A stretch of 64,000 nt of DNA. Origin: Toxorhynchites rutilus septentrionalis. Taxonomy: Eukaryota; Arthropoda; Insecta; Diptera; Culicidae. The DNA lies in contig NC_073746.1 in the NCBI RefSeq assembly GCF_029784135.1, positions 32,704,387-32,768,386 on the forward strand, given 5' to 3'. The notes below the pieces were generated by a model. That model was not told the origin of the DNA. It saw only the letters and a program-made list of their open reading frames with translations, and ran no database searches. Shown piece by piece: positions 43,704-57,077 of the stretch. The stretch's first letter is position 1. The number at the start of each line of letters is the position of its first letter. A program made the position numbers and the translations under genes.

Positions 43704-45166
43704 TTTGATGCTCGTCCCTTAATCAATTTAAATAATATCATCACCCTTTCACATTTGGTGACAACAATCCGGCTTGCTCTCGGTCATCGTGACCATGTCG
43801 GGGAGAGTGCGCAAAAAATATGGCAAAAAACATGGAACCCTGAACAAAGCTCTCTTGCTTGGTGTGACGGACGCGCGACGCGTGTTAAACGCAATTTTCC
43901 AAATCACCAAAATAGTCCGCTAGGCTAAGGAAACAAGCCGGTTGTTATTATGGATTGCAGCATGTCTTTTTTTTTGCCAATCGCAATAGAAATGGACTCA
44001 ATTAATCATATGGACACAAACCAATTCAAGCCAATGGTTGGGTTTCACCTGATTCGATGTGGAAAATCATCAGTCGAGTGTTTGCGAGCGCGTTTACTAA
44101 CAGTCTGTCGTGTAATTGAGTACTTTTCTAGTGAATTAGCGCACGAAAGCAGCCGCTGATCGAACGCACGTGATATGCAATTAGTGCACGGTATTTGGTT
44201 GTATTTAACTCCGTTTTTGCAATTCGCACGCCAACCCTCCGTTGATGATCTTGATGAGATGAGTGAGCGCAAAAACCTAATCAACTTGAGTGGTTTCAAT
44301 TTGTTAGTTGATCCGAAATTTTCATAAAAAGTTGGCTTTGTTTGGTGCTAATTTGCCGCGCGATATGCCCTGATGCTGGTGACCATTCCAAAACCTGCCA
44401 GCTCGGATTGAAATGTTTCCCTGTCATGTAGATGACAAATATAAGCAGACAAATTTTTCATCGAACTGTGATAAAATGCAGTAGAAATAGAAACACCGTT
44501 CTTATGTTTCGATAACATGGAATAACATTAAACATAATTTAATTGCAAATCTAGACTTCAAGATCGCCATGATTTGACTAGTAGACCTTATAATGTACAT
44601 TTCAGTTTTAATAAATGAGGCCACCTTTGGAAGCGCAAAACATGGTGCTACGCTGATAATGGCGATAGTATGTGCCGCTTTCATTAATTTTTCCTCAAAT
44701 TAATTAGATTATTGACTAACCTGTGCGTAACGTGCCACTTGCGTATGGTGTGCACGAGAATCGTAGTATTAACAAGGAAAAAATAAAATTAATATATAAA
44801 GAGCGAAGTAGTAGAAGGTGATCTGGGTTCTGATTTGAAGCGTCAAAATGCAATCAATTAAATTGTACGTAATCTATTTTAACACGCGCAGTTTGGAATC
44901 AATTTAATTGCCCCCATATGGATCCACATGACGCTCCGGTGGGCAAATAAAATGGATCACGCGCTTAAAAGTGCCTCATATGCTATTATGAGAATGGAAG
45001 TGTGTACCAACGATAGACGTTATGTAACCTTGTAAATTATGGATCCAACTGAAAACGTTTCGCCCCATGTAACTATGTGTATATGGAGTGTTAAATTAGT
45101 CTTGTCCTTCCAATTAACCAACATCAGGTGCCTCTGGAACAAATTGTGTTTATCGATATAATGATA
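43704..45166. other. intergenic, no gene recognised
   Basis: Mixed composition, with no repeat ends and no convincing coding frame. Confidence 0.4.
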
Positions 45167-45760
45167 CTAGCTGACCCGACCAACTTCGTCTCGCCCAAAA
45201 TTGATTTTCTGATATGAATACTTTTAAACATTCACGTTTTCCTACTGAGCGAACGTTTGAATGATTACCCTTTGACCCTTTACAATTTACTCTTACTATA
45301 AATTTCCTAGTACTTCTACTAAAACAATGAAAATAAAATTATTTTCAGACACAATTCTCAATTTTTCACAATTCAATTTCTTCAATCACTTGCAAATAAC
45401 TTTTTTCTTCCGTTACATGAAATACATGTTTGATACCGAAAATATAATAATAATATTTGGCGATCCATTACTATTTATATAGATAGATAGTGCGTTTCTC
45501 CAGCTGAAAATCCATTTCCACTTTCGAAACTTCGTAAGCGCAAACATCAAATGAACTAACAACGCCTATCACGTTGTAAATGTAGAACAAATTTTCCAAA
45601 TTTTCTCATTTTCCTTCAAAGTTTTCGGAAATTTTTCAATTGTCATATTTGGTTGGAATATAGTTGGTTGAAATATGTGTAATATTTGTATGAGAAAACA
45701 CTTGATATGTTCTCGAGCCATGAAGATAGTTTTGTTTTATTTGTATGACAGCATCTGGAT
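45167..45760 (-). mobile_element. Helitron-like element, degraded
   Basis: CTAGCTGACCCGACCAACTTCG is the inverse of the Helitron-like 3' end. Similarity to the 40406 copy continues (ACACAATTCTC, TTACATGAAATA, TTGGTTGAAATATGTGTAAT). No coding sequence. Confidence 0.45.
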
Positions 45761-46591
45761 AATCCATTCCGTACCTTAAAGATAAATTTAATCCGTCAAA
45801 TCACAGTTTTAGAAAACGAACATGTGCAGGATTGGTGAACAAAAATGGATGCTTAAAAATAATTGACGGTTCGCTCGCATTTTCGTCTCTTCTATGCCTT
45901 GTTTGTAACGTTCTTACTATGCCTCACTCCTCGGCAACTTTCAAGCGATTTTTTTACGTAGGACTACGTCTTTCATTTATGTACCGGGGTGTAAGTTCAA
46001 AGTTTCGGAAACGAGAGAGTGACGTTGGAGTGTAAGGTTTTGAACTTTAATACCTCTTTACCGGCTGAATGGAGTGGTATAATAAACACTTCATCCGAAA
46101 GATTGCTTTGAAAGCAAGCTATTAAAATCATAACAATCTAGCTCACAGATGATGATTGGTGATCGCAATGTGTTCCCGAACACGGACGCAAAATCTAGGC
46201 ACCTGGAGAAACCGTCATAGCGAATACATGCAAGCTGTGATTTCTTCTGCTCGCTCGCATTAGTGTTTGGAAAACCATAGCGGACACATGAGTACTTTTA
46301 CTCGCCTCAGTTTCTGTTCTGCTTTCGCATGGAACAGTCATGAAAAATGTTGTGCGTGTGAACGCATCCGAGCGAAGGAATATTCGCACACATTTACACA
46401 TTCGACTTGGTGTTCCCGTGATGCAATCCAATAGCATCAGTTTCTGTTCTGCTTTCGCATGGAACAGTCATGAAAAATTGCCACATCACGATAAAAACGA
46501 AATGAATTTTTTGAAAGGTATTTCGTTCTCACCGTGAAGTGGCGCCCTCTGTTTCTATTCTGCGCATGGAGTGATCATGAAAAATCTCGTG

Positions 46592-47665
46592 TTGGCGTGG
46601 GACTACGTCTAACCGGAATATATGGGGGGTAAAATGGAAATATAAACACTGAACATGCAGGAATAATGCAAGATTTCGAATGCTTATAACTCGAACATTT
46701 TCTACTGGATCGGAAGGATGTTTGCATCAATTGATAGGGAATATTTCTACGCATCTTTCGCAATTAATAAAATGTTATTTTTCATTAGATAAATAACTGA
46801 ATAACTGTAAAATGTTAAGCGTTATCTAAACGCCTTAACTGCCTCGTTTCTATTGGCCCGCTTTACGGTTTCCCTAACACAGACTTCTAAACCAAGCAGC
46901 CTTGGGGGAATCGGAATTGCAAATACACGAAAGTAGGGGGACTTTCGTTCTCTCCGAAAGGTATTCCCTAACACAAACTTCAAAACCAAGTAGGGTTGGA
47001 AAAATTGACATTGCAAATACATGAAAGTAGGGGGAGCTTTTGTTCCCACCGAAAGGTGTTTCCCTAACACCGACTTCAAATCCATGGAGCGTGGGGAAGT
47101 TGGCATTGCAAATTCATGCAAGTCGGGGGCATTTTTGTTCCGGCTGAAATGTGTTTCCCTAACACACTTCAAATCTATGGAGCGAGGGGGAGTTAGCATT
47201 GCAAATACATGCAAGTCGGGGGCATTTTTGTTCCGATTAAAATATGTTTACTCGACACAGGCTTCAGAACCAAGGTGTCTAGGGAAATTGGGATTGCAAA
47301 TTCATGCATGTCGGGAGTATTTTTGTTCCGATTGAATCTGTTTACCTATAAAGACTTCTAAACCAAGGTGTCTAAGGAAATTGGCATTGCAAATACATGC
47401 AAACTACGAGTACATTTGTACTCGCTTGCCTTTGTGCAGACCAGAGTGCATTTCCCTAACACGGTCTTCTATAACTGGTAAAATCGTGCAGACACTAGAG
47501 ACATGGTATTTGTTCAAACTTTTTACTTACAACGCAAATATATTGAATTCAATCGAATTCGGAAATTGTTTCATTTGATCAAAAATTTAATCAATTCAAA
47601 CAAATGATTACTAAGCTAAGGTAGTCCCACGTCAACCATGCGGTTATATCATAGATACAACCCAC
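46592..47665 (+). mobile_element. HINE/Helentron-like element, copy 3
   Basis: TTGGCGTGGGACTAC at 46592-46606, a ~95 bp array from about 46860 to 47470 with about seven units, the inverted subterminal repeat GTAGTCCCACGTCAA at 47621-47635 and a stem-loop at 47642-47662 with one mismatch. 1074 bp. It is more diverged than copies 1 and 2, and the unit number differs. Confidence 0.68.
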
Positions 47666-47846
47666 CCTTTTTATTCTCACGAAATCAAAAATGGATCATG
47701 TATCAAACATCTTCAGTTGCTTTTACAAGGCCACTCAAATTCCATCGGTTCGTTTCGAGACCACCAATAAGTTCGGAAGAGTTGAATTTTATGTTAATAA
47801 CAATTCTATACCTATACTCATCCACCCACCCACTTTCAGCAATCTT

Positions 47847-48655
47847 GAGCTTGAGCTTGGGTAGACTGTAAAATTCGTTGTTGCTCTCCGTGATTAACCT
47901 GAACCAACCAAATTGCACAAAGAACACACAGAATGACGCTTGGGACTAGCAAATCATTCTCGTTATGCAGTTTTCGGTGATTCGAGCTTTAAATGGTCAA
48001 TAACGACGCCGGTCACATCCTTACAGTCACCAGGGGAAGGGAAGGTATGTTTGTATGATATTCGCCGCCCGAAGGCCAGAAGGGTCGCCTCTATAGCGTG
48101 GTTCCCTAGCGTTTATCATGGAAAGGATAGTTGTTAGTGGGACTGGTTAAGAAAAATCAGGATTCACTGCGGTAAGTGATGTGATTCTAAAAACGACATC
48201 TGATACAAAAATACATGGAAACTAATACAACTATACACAAAAAAATTGGAAAATATAACAGCAGTAAGTGATATGATTCTATAATCGCGAACTCTCAACT
48301 ACTCGACAGAACGATATTCCTAGAGCTTGAGCTTGGGTAGACTGTACAATTCGTAGCTGCTCCCCGTGATTGACCTGAGCCAGCGAAATTGCACAAAGAA
48401 CACACTGAATGACGCTTGGGAGTAGCAGACCATTCTCATTGTGCAAGTTGCGGTAGTTCGAACTTTAAGTAGTCAATAACGACGCCGGCAACGTCCATAC
48501 AGTTGCCAGGGGAAGGGTAGGAATGTTAGTATGATAAACGCCGCACGAAGGCCAAAAGGGTCACCTCTATAGCGTGGTTCCCTAGCGATTATCATGGAAG
48601 GGGAGAGGTAAAAATCAGGATTCACTGAGATAAGTGATGTGATTATGTAAAAGCG
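47847..48655 (+). repeat. two tandem copies of a ~475 bp sequence
   Basis: GAGCTTGAGCTTGGGTAGAC starts near 47847 and again near 48323. Each copy goes on through TTGCACAAAGAACACAC, ATGACGCTTGGGA, AATAACGACGCCGG, TCTATAGCGTGGTTCCCTAG and ATCAGGATTCACTG. Imperfect, so fairly old. Confidence 0.85.
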
Positions 48656-48718
48656 AACTAACAATCACTGAACCAAACGAAAATCAGAAAATCTCATTTA
48701 TCACAACACGTGGCGGAG

Positions 48719-49330
48719 TTAACATTTAGGTATCCTGAGAAGGAAAACCTGTAAAATTGATCAGACCGGCCATATATTCTACTATTCTAATGTTTTTGTC
48801 GAAATCCAATCGCGAAATCAGAGGGTTGGAAAACCTTAGAAGGGAATCGATAGAACTTTTCTGAAATTAATCGACCCGGTGATATATTCCGTTGTTCATT
48901 GCGCTTACGCTTTATAGTATGGTGGTGGAGAGTTATCTTGAGGAAACCTGAGAAACCTGAGAGAACTCCTCTGAAATCAATCGGCGATATGTTCCATTAT
49001 TCATTGTGCGTATTCTTTAAATAACTCAAATTGTGACTGCGAAGAGTTATCGTGGGGAAACCTAAGAAGGTAACCGAGAGAACTGTTCCGATCGACCCGG
49101 CAAATGTGCCGCTATTCATCAAGCTTTATAGAATTCTAATCTCGATGGCGGAAATTTATCTTGAGGAAACATGAGAAGGTGACCAAGATAACTTCCTAAA
49201 AATTGATCAGACCGGCGGTATATTCCGCTATTCAACTTGCTTGCGCTTCATCGAACTAAAATCGTTACGACGAAGGGTTACCTTGGGACGACCTGAAAAA
49301 ACTTCTCTAAAATCAATCAGCATATTACTT
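48719..49330 (+). repeat. ~110 bp tandem repeat, about six units
   Basis: Units share GAGGAAACCTGAGAAGG, GATCAGACCGGCGGTATATTCCG-like blocks, and TATTCATTGCGCTTACGCTTTAT-like blocks, with starts near 48735, 48827, 48938, 49055, 49161 and 49280. Degenerate satellite-like array directly after the 475 bp repeats. Confidence 0.75.
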
Positions 49331-52300
49331 ATCTTTTGTTTTCCGATCGCGGTTGAAGTTATATGTTTGAAATACCTATGATATTATACCAATACAGCAT
49401 TTACACGAAACAACAGTAATATTTACAGAGACATACATTTAAAAAATTCTGTTGAAATACGAGTGTGGAATATGAGGTCTGAAACACGAAAGCCGTAAAA
49501 TGTAGTTTGAAATTGATCTACATTTCTAAGCATGAATGGGGAACAAAATATTGAGTCGACTGATTAAATTTGAAATTAAAATAAAAGCAAAATGAAAAAA
49601 AGCGAAGTCAAAATAAAACTAAAGAAAAAGAACTGAGTAATATTTACTTGTATGTGAGATGGGATGCGGTAAATTAATAGATTTTTGCGATCTGTATACC
49701 AAAACATAGTTGAATTAACGCAGAGAAGCTGCTATAGCTATTATAACATTATAACATATAAACACAACAAGCTATCTAAACTAAAAGCACAATAGAAATT
49801 CAGTATATAATAAATTCAATCTACATGAAAGTCTCATCTGAAAACATCACAAAACAATCTGAATATATTCAAACCTTTTTAAAAGTAAACAAACTATCTG
49901 GACAACACAACAATAACTTCCGAACTGAGCATCTCTAGTAATCTTTGCTTTGCCATGAGACCCATTCTAGAGAGAGCGGCGCTCTGCACACACATAACAC
50001 CCATAGATAAAACGTATTACACAACTACCGCAGGAGACGTTTCATTCGCTCCACCGCATTCCACCGCGTCCATCTAAAACCATTCGCTCACTCCCACCAA
50101 AATGACCATTGAAATATTTTCCAAATCATAGATGTAGCCCTCTCACTATCATACATAACGAACTTTCAAGTACAAATAGTACCTTATGAAATTATTATGA
50201 ACCCAACATTTTAGAACACATCACCTAAAAAAGGTGATTGCGCTATAAATAATGCCGTAGTTATCAAATCATATGTTATAAGGATTTATGTGATACATGT
50301 CACAGTGTAGCCTCGGCATTGACGACTTCTTATATTGATCAACACTTTCTCTTCCTCTCACAACATCAACGAACACGAACACGAACACAGTGCAAGAGAA
50401 ATGCAGTTCGGGCAGCTTTCGGATCGGTTATCGAAACACGCATAAAGGCCGTTTTATATTATCCAGCACGTAGCGTAAAGGGCACGTACCAACACCGGCA
50501 GACAAATACATGATGTATTCATATCATCAGGCATAGCAACTTCTCTGTACGGACCGGCAGCGCAGACGGAGCGGAGAAATGCTACTGGTGATTGAACCGA
50601 TGTCGTACCGAAGAGCGACGAACGCACCCATACCACGAACTTCGACGTTTGATTTGTATGTATGGTGCTACTCGCCCGTGTAGTTCATGCCCGGCACCGG
50701 CAAAATATTATTTTCGAGAATCCCTTCATGCATTTGTCTGAAACGTGCTGTATGTATATGTCCGGAGCCGTTCCGCTATATATACGCATACACATTTGAA
50801 ACACACGCAATAATATTTGTCTTGCATGAAACGTGCCGTGCCGGTTACGCTACGAGCCGGATAATATAATATTACCTTAACATTGAACAGAGAAGCACAC
50901 GACAATTAAAAATAACTTAGCTGAGATATGATGTTTCATGCCACCGTCCTGGTGTGATTTCCTCCTCGGTGTTAATACCCCTGCTATATTATGTACCAAT
51001 TAAAAACGTTTACTACCACACGCGCACAGAACCAAAGTACACAAGAGGGCTAAAAAGAGCGTTGCGAGAAATAATAATTGCAGCCATTAACATTTGCATA
51101 GAACGGAAAACATTATATTTGCAATGGTTGCATAATCAAAAAACATAAAACCAGTATTCCCGAACCTCACTCTTAGTTTTCTTAATTTCGCGCAAACCGA
51201 CGGCTTCCACCAATAAACTGTTTCCAAGAGCACAAACACGTCAAATCACGTCACACGACGAAAAAGCAAACGCGGAACGTCGGAAAAATACATCCGTACC
51301 CGATGACGGTCCGGTCGAGACTCCTAACAAGAAAAACTTTCAGCAATCTTTCAAAATATTCATTCATTAAGAATTAATTCAATTGCAATTTCAAATAAAT
51401 GATTACCGACCCAACGGTAGCTCTACGTCTACCTTGCGGTTATATCACAGATATAACCCAATTCTTGTTTTTTTCAGAATTTTTTTCGGCTCATCAACGA
51501 TACGTTGAACGCTATTTTGAGATTAGAAGATTTGATTAAACATCGTCGCGGAAACTCGAAAATTTTAATAAATGATAGTATACAAACTAGATTCAGAAAA
51601 ACTATGTATAATCATCATCAAACACACGAATAACTTGCAAATGTAAATGTATTATTTGTAGTAAATAAATGATTGTTTTTTCATGCTAATAAAATAGATT
51701 TTTCTCTACAAGGAATATTTTCGATGGTACAGATTTTTGGTACAAATTTTTTGAAGAAAAGTACAGGTGAGAAAGATTTTCAACCCCTCTGATACAGGTG
51801 AAAATGTGGCAACACTGCTAGGAACACTTGCTCTGCAATTGCGGAGCTCTAACAAGAAGCAGACTTTAACACCTTTATTAAGCTATTCTCGAGCTCAAGG
51901 AAGTTTGGTTTATGTCGCCGATCAGGATTATAAAATTCATCAGATCGATTATTCCTAATGATTCCTGATTGGCACCTCGCTACAGCTTTCAGTCTACTTT
52001 TTCATCATTAAGCAGTAGATAAGCTTGAAAAATGGGACGTATCACATACGTTCAAATAATGGACGAAGTGGAAAAAAATAAAAATGAATTCTATAGATTG
52101 TATGTCTCACTTATTGCTGTTTATAATTGGAAAACGAACACAACTTCGAAACACGTCAACACGTCTCACCTCAAGCGAAGTTCTTTGCAAAGCTAACAAA
52201 CAGTTCAGCAAAAGACCCATTCCATGAGGTTGTCCACCAGAGAACATAATTTCAAATCTCATTTTAGGAGAAAATTGAAAACGTTATTTGAATAAGCACT

Positions 52301-52807
52301 AGTTATATCATACATTCTTAGAAACGAACTTGAGCGTTATGCCCCAACCTTTGAGAGGGGCGATTTTAAAAAACTAGATAATTAAATTTAAAGTATTTGA
52401 GGTTTTCACTATTTTTATGTTTCTTGAGATATATCTGCACTTGCTTAACCAAACTTCAATGTCTATATACCATTGAATGGATAATTAAATGTTTGTTTGA
52501 TGGGCCGTGGGTAGACCTAGGTTTCATTTTATAATTTTTGAGAAACATGGATTTGAAAAACAGGTATTTTGAGGAGCGTTATCATGTCACAAGAATAGAG
52601 CATTTTTTTGTAGTTTATCAGATGAACCTAAGTTCAAACATTTTTATACTTGGGTTTCTCTGAGCAAACAATGAGGGTCAACAATCCGCAAAATTTGGTT
52701 AAGAATGCAAGAAGCAACAGAAAAATACGTGCAATTTAATTTATTTTTGAAAAATTCTAATTTCTTTCAAATTTTTTATTAATTTTTTTCTGAATTTTTG
52801 TTTTTAG
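49331..52807. other. intergenic, no gene recognised
   Basis: 49331-51416 lies between the HINE-like ends. It has GC-richer stretches near 50300-50880 with repeated CGTGCCG/CCGGCA-type words but no convincing coding frame. 51461-52807 is AT-rich and featureless. Confidence 0.4.
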
Positions 52808-53254
52808 TGCAATACACTAAATTAAGATCTCTACTGTCAACAAATGGTCCGTTTGAAGCTAGCGATTGACCAGAAACGTTCAGAATTGGCCTACAGAAGA
52901 GGTGTTGTGTTCCATCAGGACAGCGCAAGGCCACACGATTCCGAGAGCTTGATAGGGATCCACCATATAGTCCGGACCTGGTGCCAAGCGATTACCACCT
53001 TTTTTTTGCATTGCAAAATTTCCATAGTGATAAGTAATTGGGTTCAAGAGAAGACTGTAAAAATCTATTGCTAGAGTTTTTCGTGAGTAAGGATAAAGAC
53101 CTCTATGATAGAGACATTATGAAGCAACCTTTAGAATGACAACTAATTTTACAACAAAACGGTGCATATTTGACCCAAATCGGACAATCCGAAGCATATT
53201 AAAAATAGTTTTGATTTTCACCCAAAGTAATGGATTACTTTTTCTCCAACCTAA
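52808..53254 (+). pseudogene. mariner remnant, 5' truncated
   Basis: Begins mid-transposase (DLYCQQMVRLKLAIDQKR), continues RGVVFHQDSARPH, then a deletion/frameshift around CCGAGAGCTTG, and ends with a recognisable C-terminus (QQNGAYLT-like at 53153-53175). The right terminal repeat at about 53235-53254 (ACTTTTTCTCCAACCTAA) is the inverse of the left end at 41962, followed by TA. Third-Asp region lost to frameshift. Inactive. Confidence 0.85.
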
Positions 53255-53256
53255 TA

Positions 53257-54020
53257 TTGGAGAGGAAGAACGTAGCCGTAGAGCGACGCGTTCGGAGTTA
53301 GACAAAGAAAGTGTACATATAAATACACACGCAACCGTCAACGGTCAACGATCAAAGTTAACGTCAAAGTCATCTTCAATACGCAAACATAAACGCTCTT
53401 GTACAGGTACGCGCACATGCAGACGGATGCGTACAAAAAGTTTATCAAAATATGCTGATAGCAAAATCAAATGCGTTCCTCCTGTAGTGAGCGTCACTAG
53501 ATGAACCAGGATTGGGCGAGCCACTGAAGGCAAGCGCCAAAGTGAACGTGTTAAACAATCACGATGTAAAAACTGGGGGTCGGTTTAGGACCATCCCGAC
53601 TTTTCCCAAATAACAGCATGCCGTGTACTGCAGATAACAGGTAGATTTATGTAGCTTATTTTGATGAACATACTATAAGCAATTAAAATTGTTTTGTTTC
53701 GCAATGTTTCACAATCTAAAACTCATTGTCCATACAGGTCAAACATATTTCTTTTCTGTTTTGATGAATGAAAATGCAAAATGGCTCTGAAACGCTAGAA
53801 TGAAGAGAGCTAGAAAAAAGTTACCATATTCTCAAATTGTCAGTGTTATGACACCTTTCATTTGACACTACCAAAAAATTGATCCCGGTCGCATTGCTAC
53901 CACATTCCCCTATAAGATTGGAAGGAAAAGGGGAGATCTCAGAGGAGTGAGAAGTATTCAGAGTAATGAAAAACTTTGAAAAAAAGTATACAGCTTGTTA
54001 CAACACGGTGAAATTCTTAT
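53257..54020. other. intergenic, no gene recognised
   Basis: No coding content. An Arg/Ser-rich open frame at 53136-53504 overlaps the mariner end and has no family resemblance. Confidence 0.4.
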
Positions 54021-54150
54021 TTAACCTTTTCCCGTACAACAACGAATATCACTCGTGGTATACTTGCATAATACAGGGCGCTAGAACACTCAGCAGAGTA
54101 GTGAAATCACTTGATGTGTGACGTAATAAAATAATACGGGAAGGGGTTAA
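54021..54150. mobile_element. TTAA-flanked MITE (piggyBac-type ends)
   Basis: TTAACCTTTTCCCGTA on the left and the inverse TTAACCCCTTCCCGTA on the right span 130 bp. TTAA at both ends is the piggyBac target signature. Non-coding. Confidence 0.65.
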
Positions 54151-55699
54151 TACAACTTGTTGATTTCGTGACGTAAAAACGCTTTGTGAAGACTATTTTT
54201 TCGCTCAGAGCGCGTTGTTACGTCACATAGTGCATGCCGATTTTTGCAAAGTTCATGCGAGTTTTTTTTTGAAAAACTGAATATATAGGAATTTACATTC
54301 ATCTATTGTTGACAAATCATAGAACAAAGTTTATATGTATGTTTTGAAACGGAACTGAAAATTAATGTTGAACATTAAGGTTCAAAAGTCGAAAACCGCA
54401 AAAAGACATATGTTGTCACGTTACATAACTTTTGGGCGGCCAACAAACGAGCTCAACTGTGAAATATTCTAGAACTGAAGATTCTTGTAAGAATTTTTCT
54501 CAATTTTACTTTGATATCGTTTACTATTTGGAAATCGTATGATTTATACATGAAATCAAGAAAAAAATACAGTTTTTAGTGAGTCAAAACGTTGTCAGGT
54601 CACGCTGGAATGGGTCGATTGAATAAACCGAAATCTACGCACAGTCAAAAAAACAGAATAATAAACATATATGTATGAATAACTGAAAAAACAACATAGT
54701 TAATGATGTAGAAATCATTTCATGTGTGTAGCCATGATTCTGACGATGTATTTTATTCTCTAGAGTAAAAGTGAAAGACAAACTATCCATGGTTGCTCGA
54801 GTTAATTGCTTTGATGGGCGATTCAGTCGACAGTAAAATGGTCCAAGAGTGCTAGAAAATTGTAGGGAATGTTATTTAGTAGTCAGTCTATTCAAGATGA
54901 AATGACAAATCAAACTGAGGAAGAAGCGACAGGTGTAAAATTGACGCACATATCAACATGCTGTTTGAAACTTAAAGTTCTATACAGTGTTGGAAAAAAT
55001 CATCTTCGCTAAGATCAAATGCATAGATTTTCGGGCTAGGTTGCATCGAAAACCCATATATTCCAAACGAAAATTAAAATGACAGATCCAGGCAACCATT
55101 GAATATGAGCAAATGAACTTTTGTCCTTCAATATGTTTTGATGTTTATTGTTCCCACCCAGTGTCATTTTCATCTTGATTATCGGAAACGTCAGAACTGA
55201 ATTTCATTTCAGCCAAATGAATATCAGCTGTTGTTGACTTCTAACCTGAGGCTGCTGTGTGCGGTTGGGTTTTGCAGTTGCCGGATGCCGTAATCGGAAA
55301 TACCTTATGAAATTCCCGATGTCGCAAATGACTTGACGGTAGCTAAAACCACTCGTTGTATCCATTCTGCATATGCCGTTGCTACCGTCTCGCCAAATAA
55401 AATTTATTTTGAACTCAATGTCACATTCATTCATTATAGCAAATTTGCTCATGCAACAGCGATATGAACAAAATGAACTCGTTTGTTATTGTCATCAATA
55501 TAATGAGAGCTGTGTGTTTCAAGCTGAAAAAAGTCACACTGGAACAAAATCATATTCGTTTCTCGTAAATATTTGTTGATATTCTAAGACACTGGTCCTA
55601 TATCTCTATAAAAACACCCATTTCACACGAACTGGATGTCTACGGGAGGCGGACAAAAAGATCTGGATAGGCAAAATTATGCCAACGTTCAAATAGCTG
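54151..55699. other. intergenic, no gene recognised
   Basis: AT-rich. Nothing supportable as a gene. Confidence 0.4.
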
Positions 55700-56180
55700 T
55701 TCGAAGAAGTGACTTAACAATACGCAATCGAATGCATCTGCCCCGCAGTCTGCCAGTGTCTTTTGAACTAGTGGAATCTAGGTTCGGTCGTACGCCTTCT
55801 CCAGATCCTGGGCTACCATCTTCAGATGCTATCAACTCTTCCTGGCTTCAGCTACCACCTCACCAAGGGATGCAAAATGCGTGTTTCCTGTTTTCGGTCA
55901 AGTAGGTGACGAGCCGTCGGTTCACCATCCTCATCAGAGTCTTGGACATACAGGAGGTCAAGGATATTGGCCGGTATCCTTTCACGGAGCAACTGTTCTG
56001 GCTTACTTTGGGGATGCTATGTCTTCATTCCACTGGGAAGTCGTGCTTCAACCAGAGGTCATTAAAGATTTTGAGGAAAGTGGTTTGACCTAACGGGGTC
56101 AGCTGCTTGAGCGTCTTATTATCACTTCGATGTAGGTCGCCTGCTTTTCTCCACTCCAGTTCACCTACCAAGTCAATACC
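55700..56180 (-). pseudogene. fossil of a non-LTR reverse transcriptase
   Basis: The minus strand, across stops and frameshifts, reads KGYRPISLTSCMSKTLMRM, VNRRLVTYLTENRK and MVAQDLEKAYDR. These are the finger and domain-A motifs of a LINE reverse transcriptase, in the right order. The motifs look jockey/CR1-like and differ from the I-type elements in this window. No open frame remains. Confidence 0.75.
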
Positions 56181-56527
56181 GGCTTCGGAGATATTAATGG
56201 CTGAAACAGAGATGCCAACCTTCCTGATTTTTCAACGATATACTCTGTTTCCGGCGGGATTTGAAATGGATTCTGTATTATGAGCTACTACCAAGCAACC
56301 TGTTTCTCACATGTATGGCTCGCAGCAGTTTTCGACGAGGAAGCAAACATGTTCTGGGTGGATAGCATATTTGAGCTGTGTGAAAGATGGCGAAAGATTG
56401 TGAAACAGAACTATGGTTATAGAATTAAATTATAATGCTTTGATTGAAAATAATGTTTTTGTTTTCTCAAAAATCGACATTAATTTTTCGGACAACCCAA
56501 TATGAGCTATCGTGATTTATCCTGATT

Positions 56528-56538
56528 ATTATTTTCAT
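56528..56538 (+). repeat. target site duplication of LINE-3, 5' copy
   Basis: ATTATTTTCAT, repeated exactly at 62679-62689 after the A tail. Confidence 0.88.
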
Positions 56539-57077
56539 CATATTGTCCATAAGCTTCGAGTAACCGGTCGTGTGCTGTGAGCGTCTCCGTTGAAGCATTG
56601 TTTTCGGTTACCGTTGGCTGTTATTATTTTTCTTTTGTCGCCCGGGTGTGCTTTTTTCGCGCGTTTTCGAATTGTTCGAGATATCGTGGAACGCAGTGTG
56701 AACTCGGAATTGGTGAGAAAGGCTGAATCGTCAAAGCCTGGCAAGGCCAGCCGGCTTTCAGTTATCGCCGATTTGTCGCCATCGCAGTCGAAGTCGGACA
56801 TCGGTGGTCAGTTGCACGCACACAATACCAGCGCGATTCGCTGCTAACTTACAGCAGTGTGAAGGAGAGCATCACTTCTTAGTGGTGTGTGATAGTGCCG
56901 AGCGCTCAAGCGCTCCGATTGAGAAGCAAGCAGCGGTTGCCAGTTCATCAGCACTGGGGTGCATTGTGGTGAATAGAAATAAATAAGATATAAGATTTAT
57001 TTTTTTTTTAATTTTTTTTTTAATTATTATTATTATTATTAAAAACAAATTATTAGAATATAAGTACGAATTACAGA

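Larger units (their letters stand above)
45953..51460 (+). mobile_element. possible older HINE-like element interrupted by copy 3
   Basis: 45953-45967 (TTTACGTAGGACTAC) is a left subterminal repeat, and 51417-51458 is the matching right end with a perfect stem-loop (GGTTATATC, ACA, GATATAACC). Between them lie copy 3 and two tandem arrays. Whether the two ends belong to one element is uncertain. Confidence 0.3.

Noticed and set aside
53136..53504. Arg/Ser-rich 122-residue frame
   Set aside because: Begins inside a mariner remnant, crosses its terminal repeat, and has low complexity with no family resemblance.
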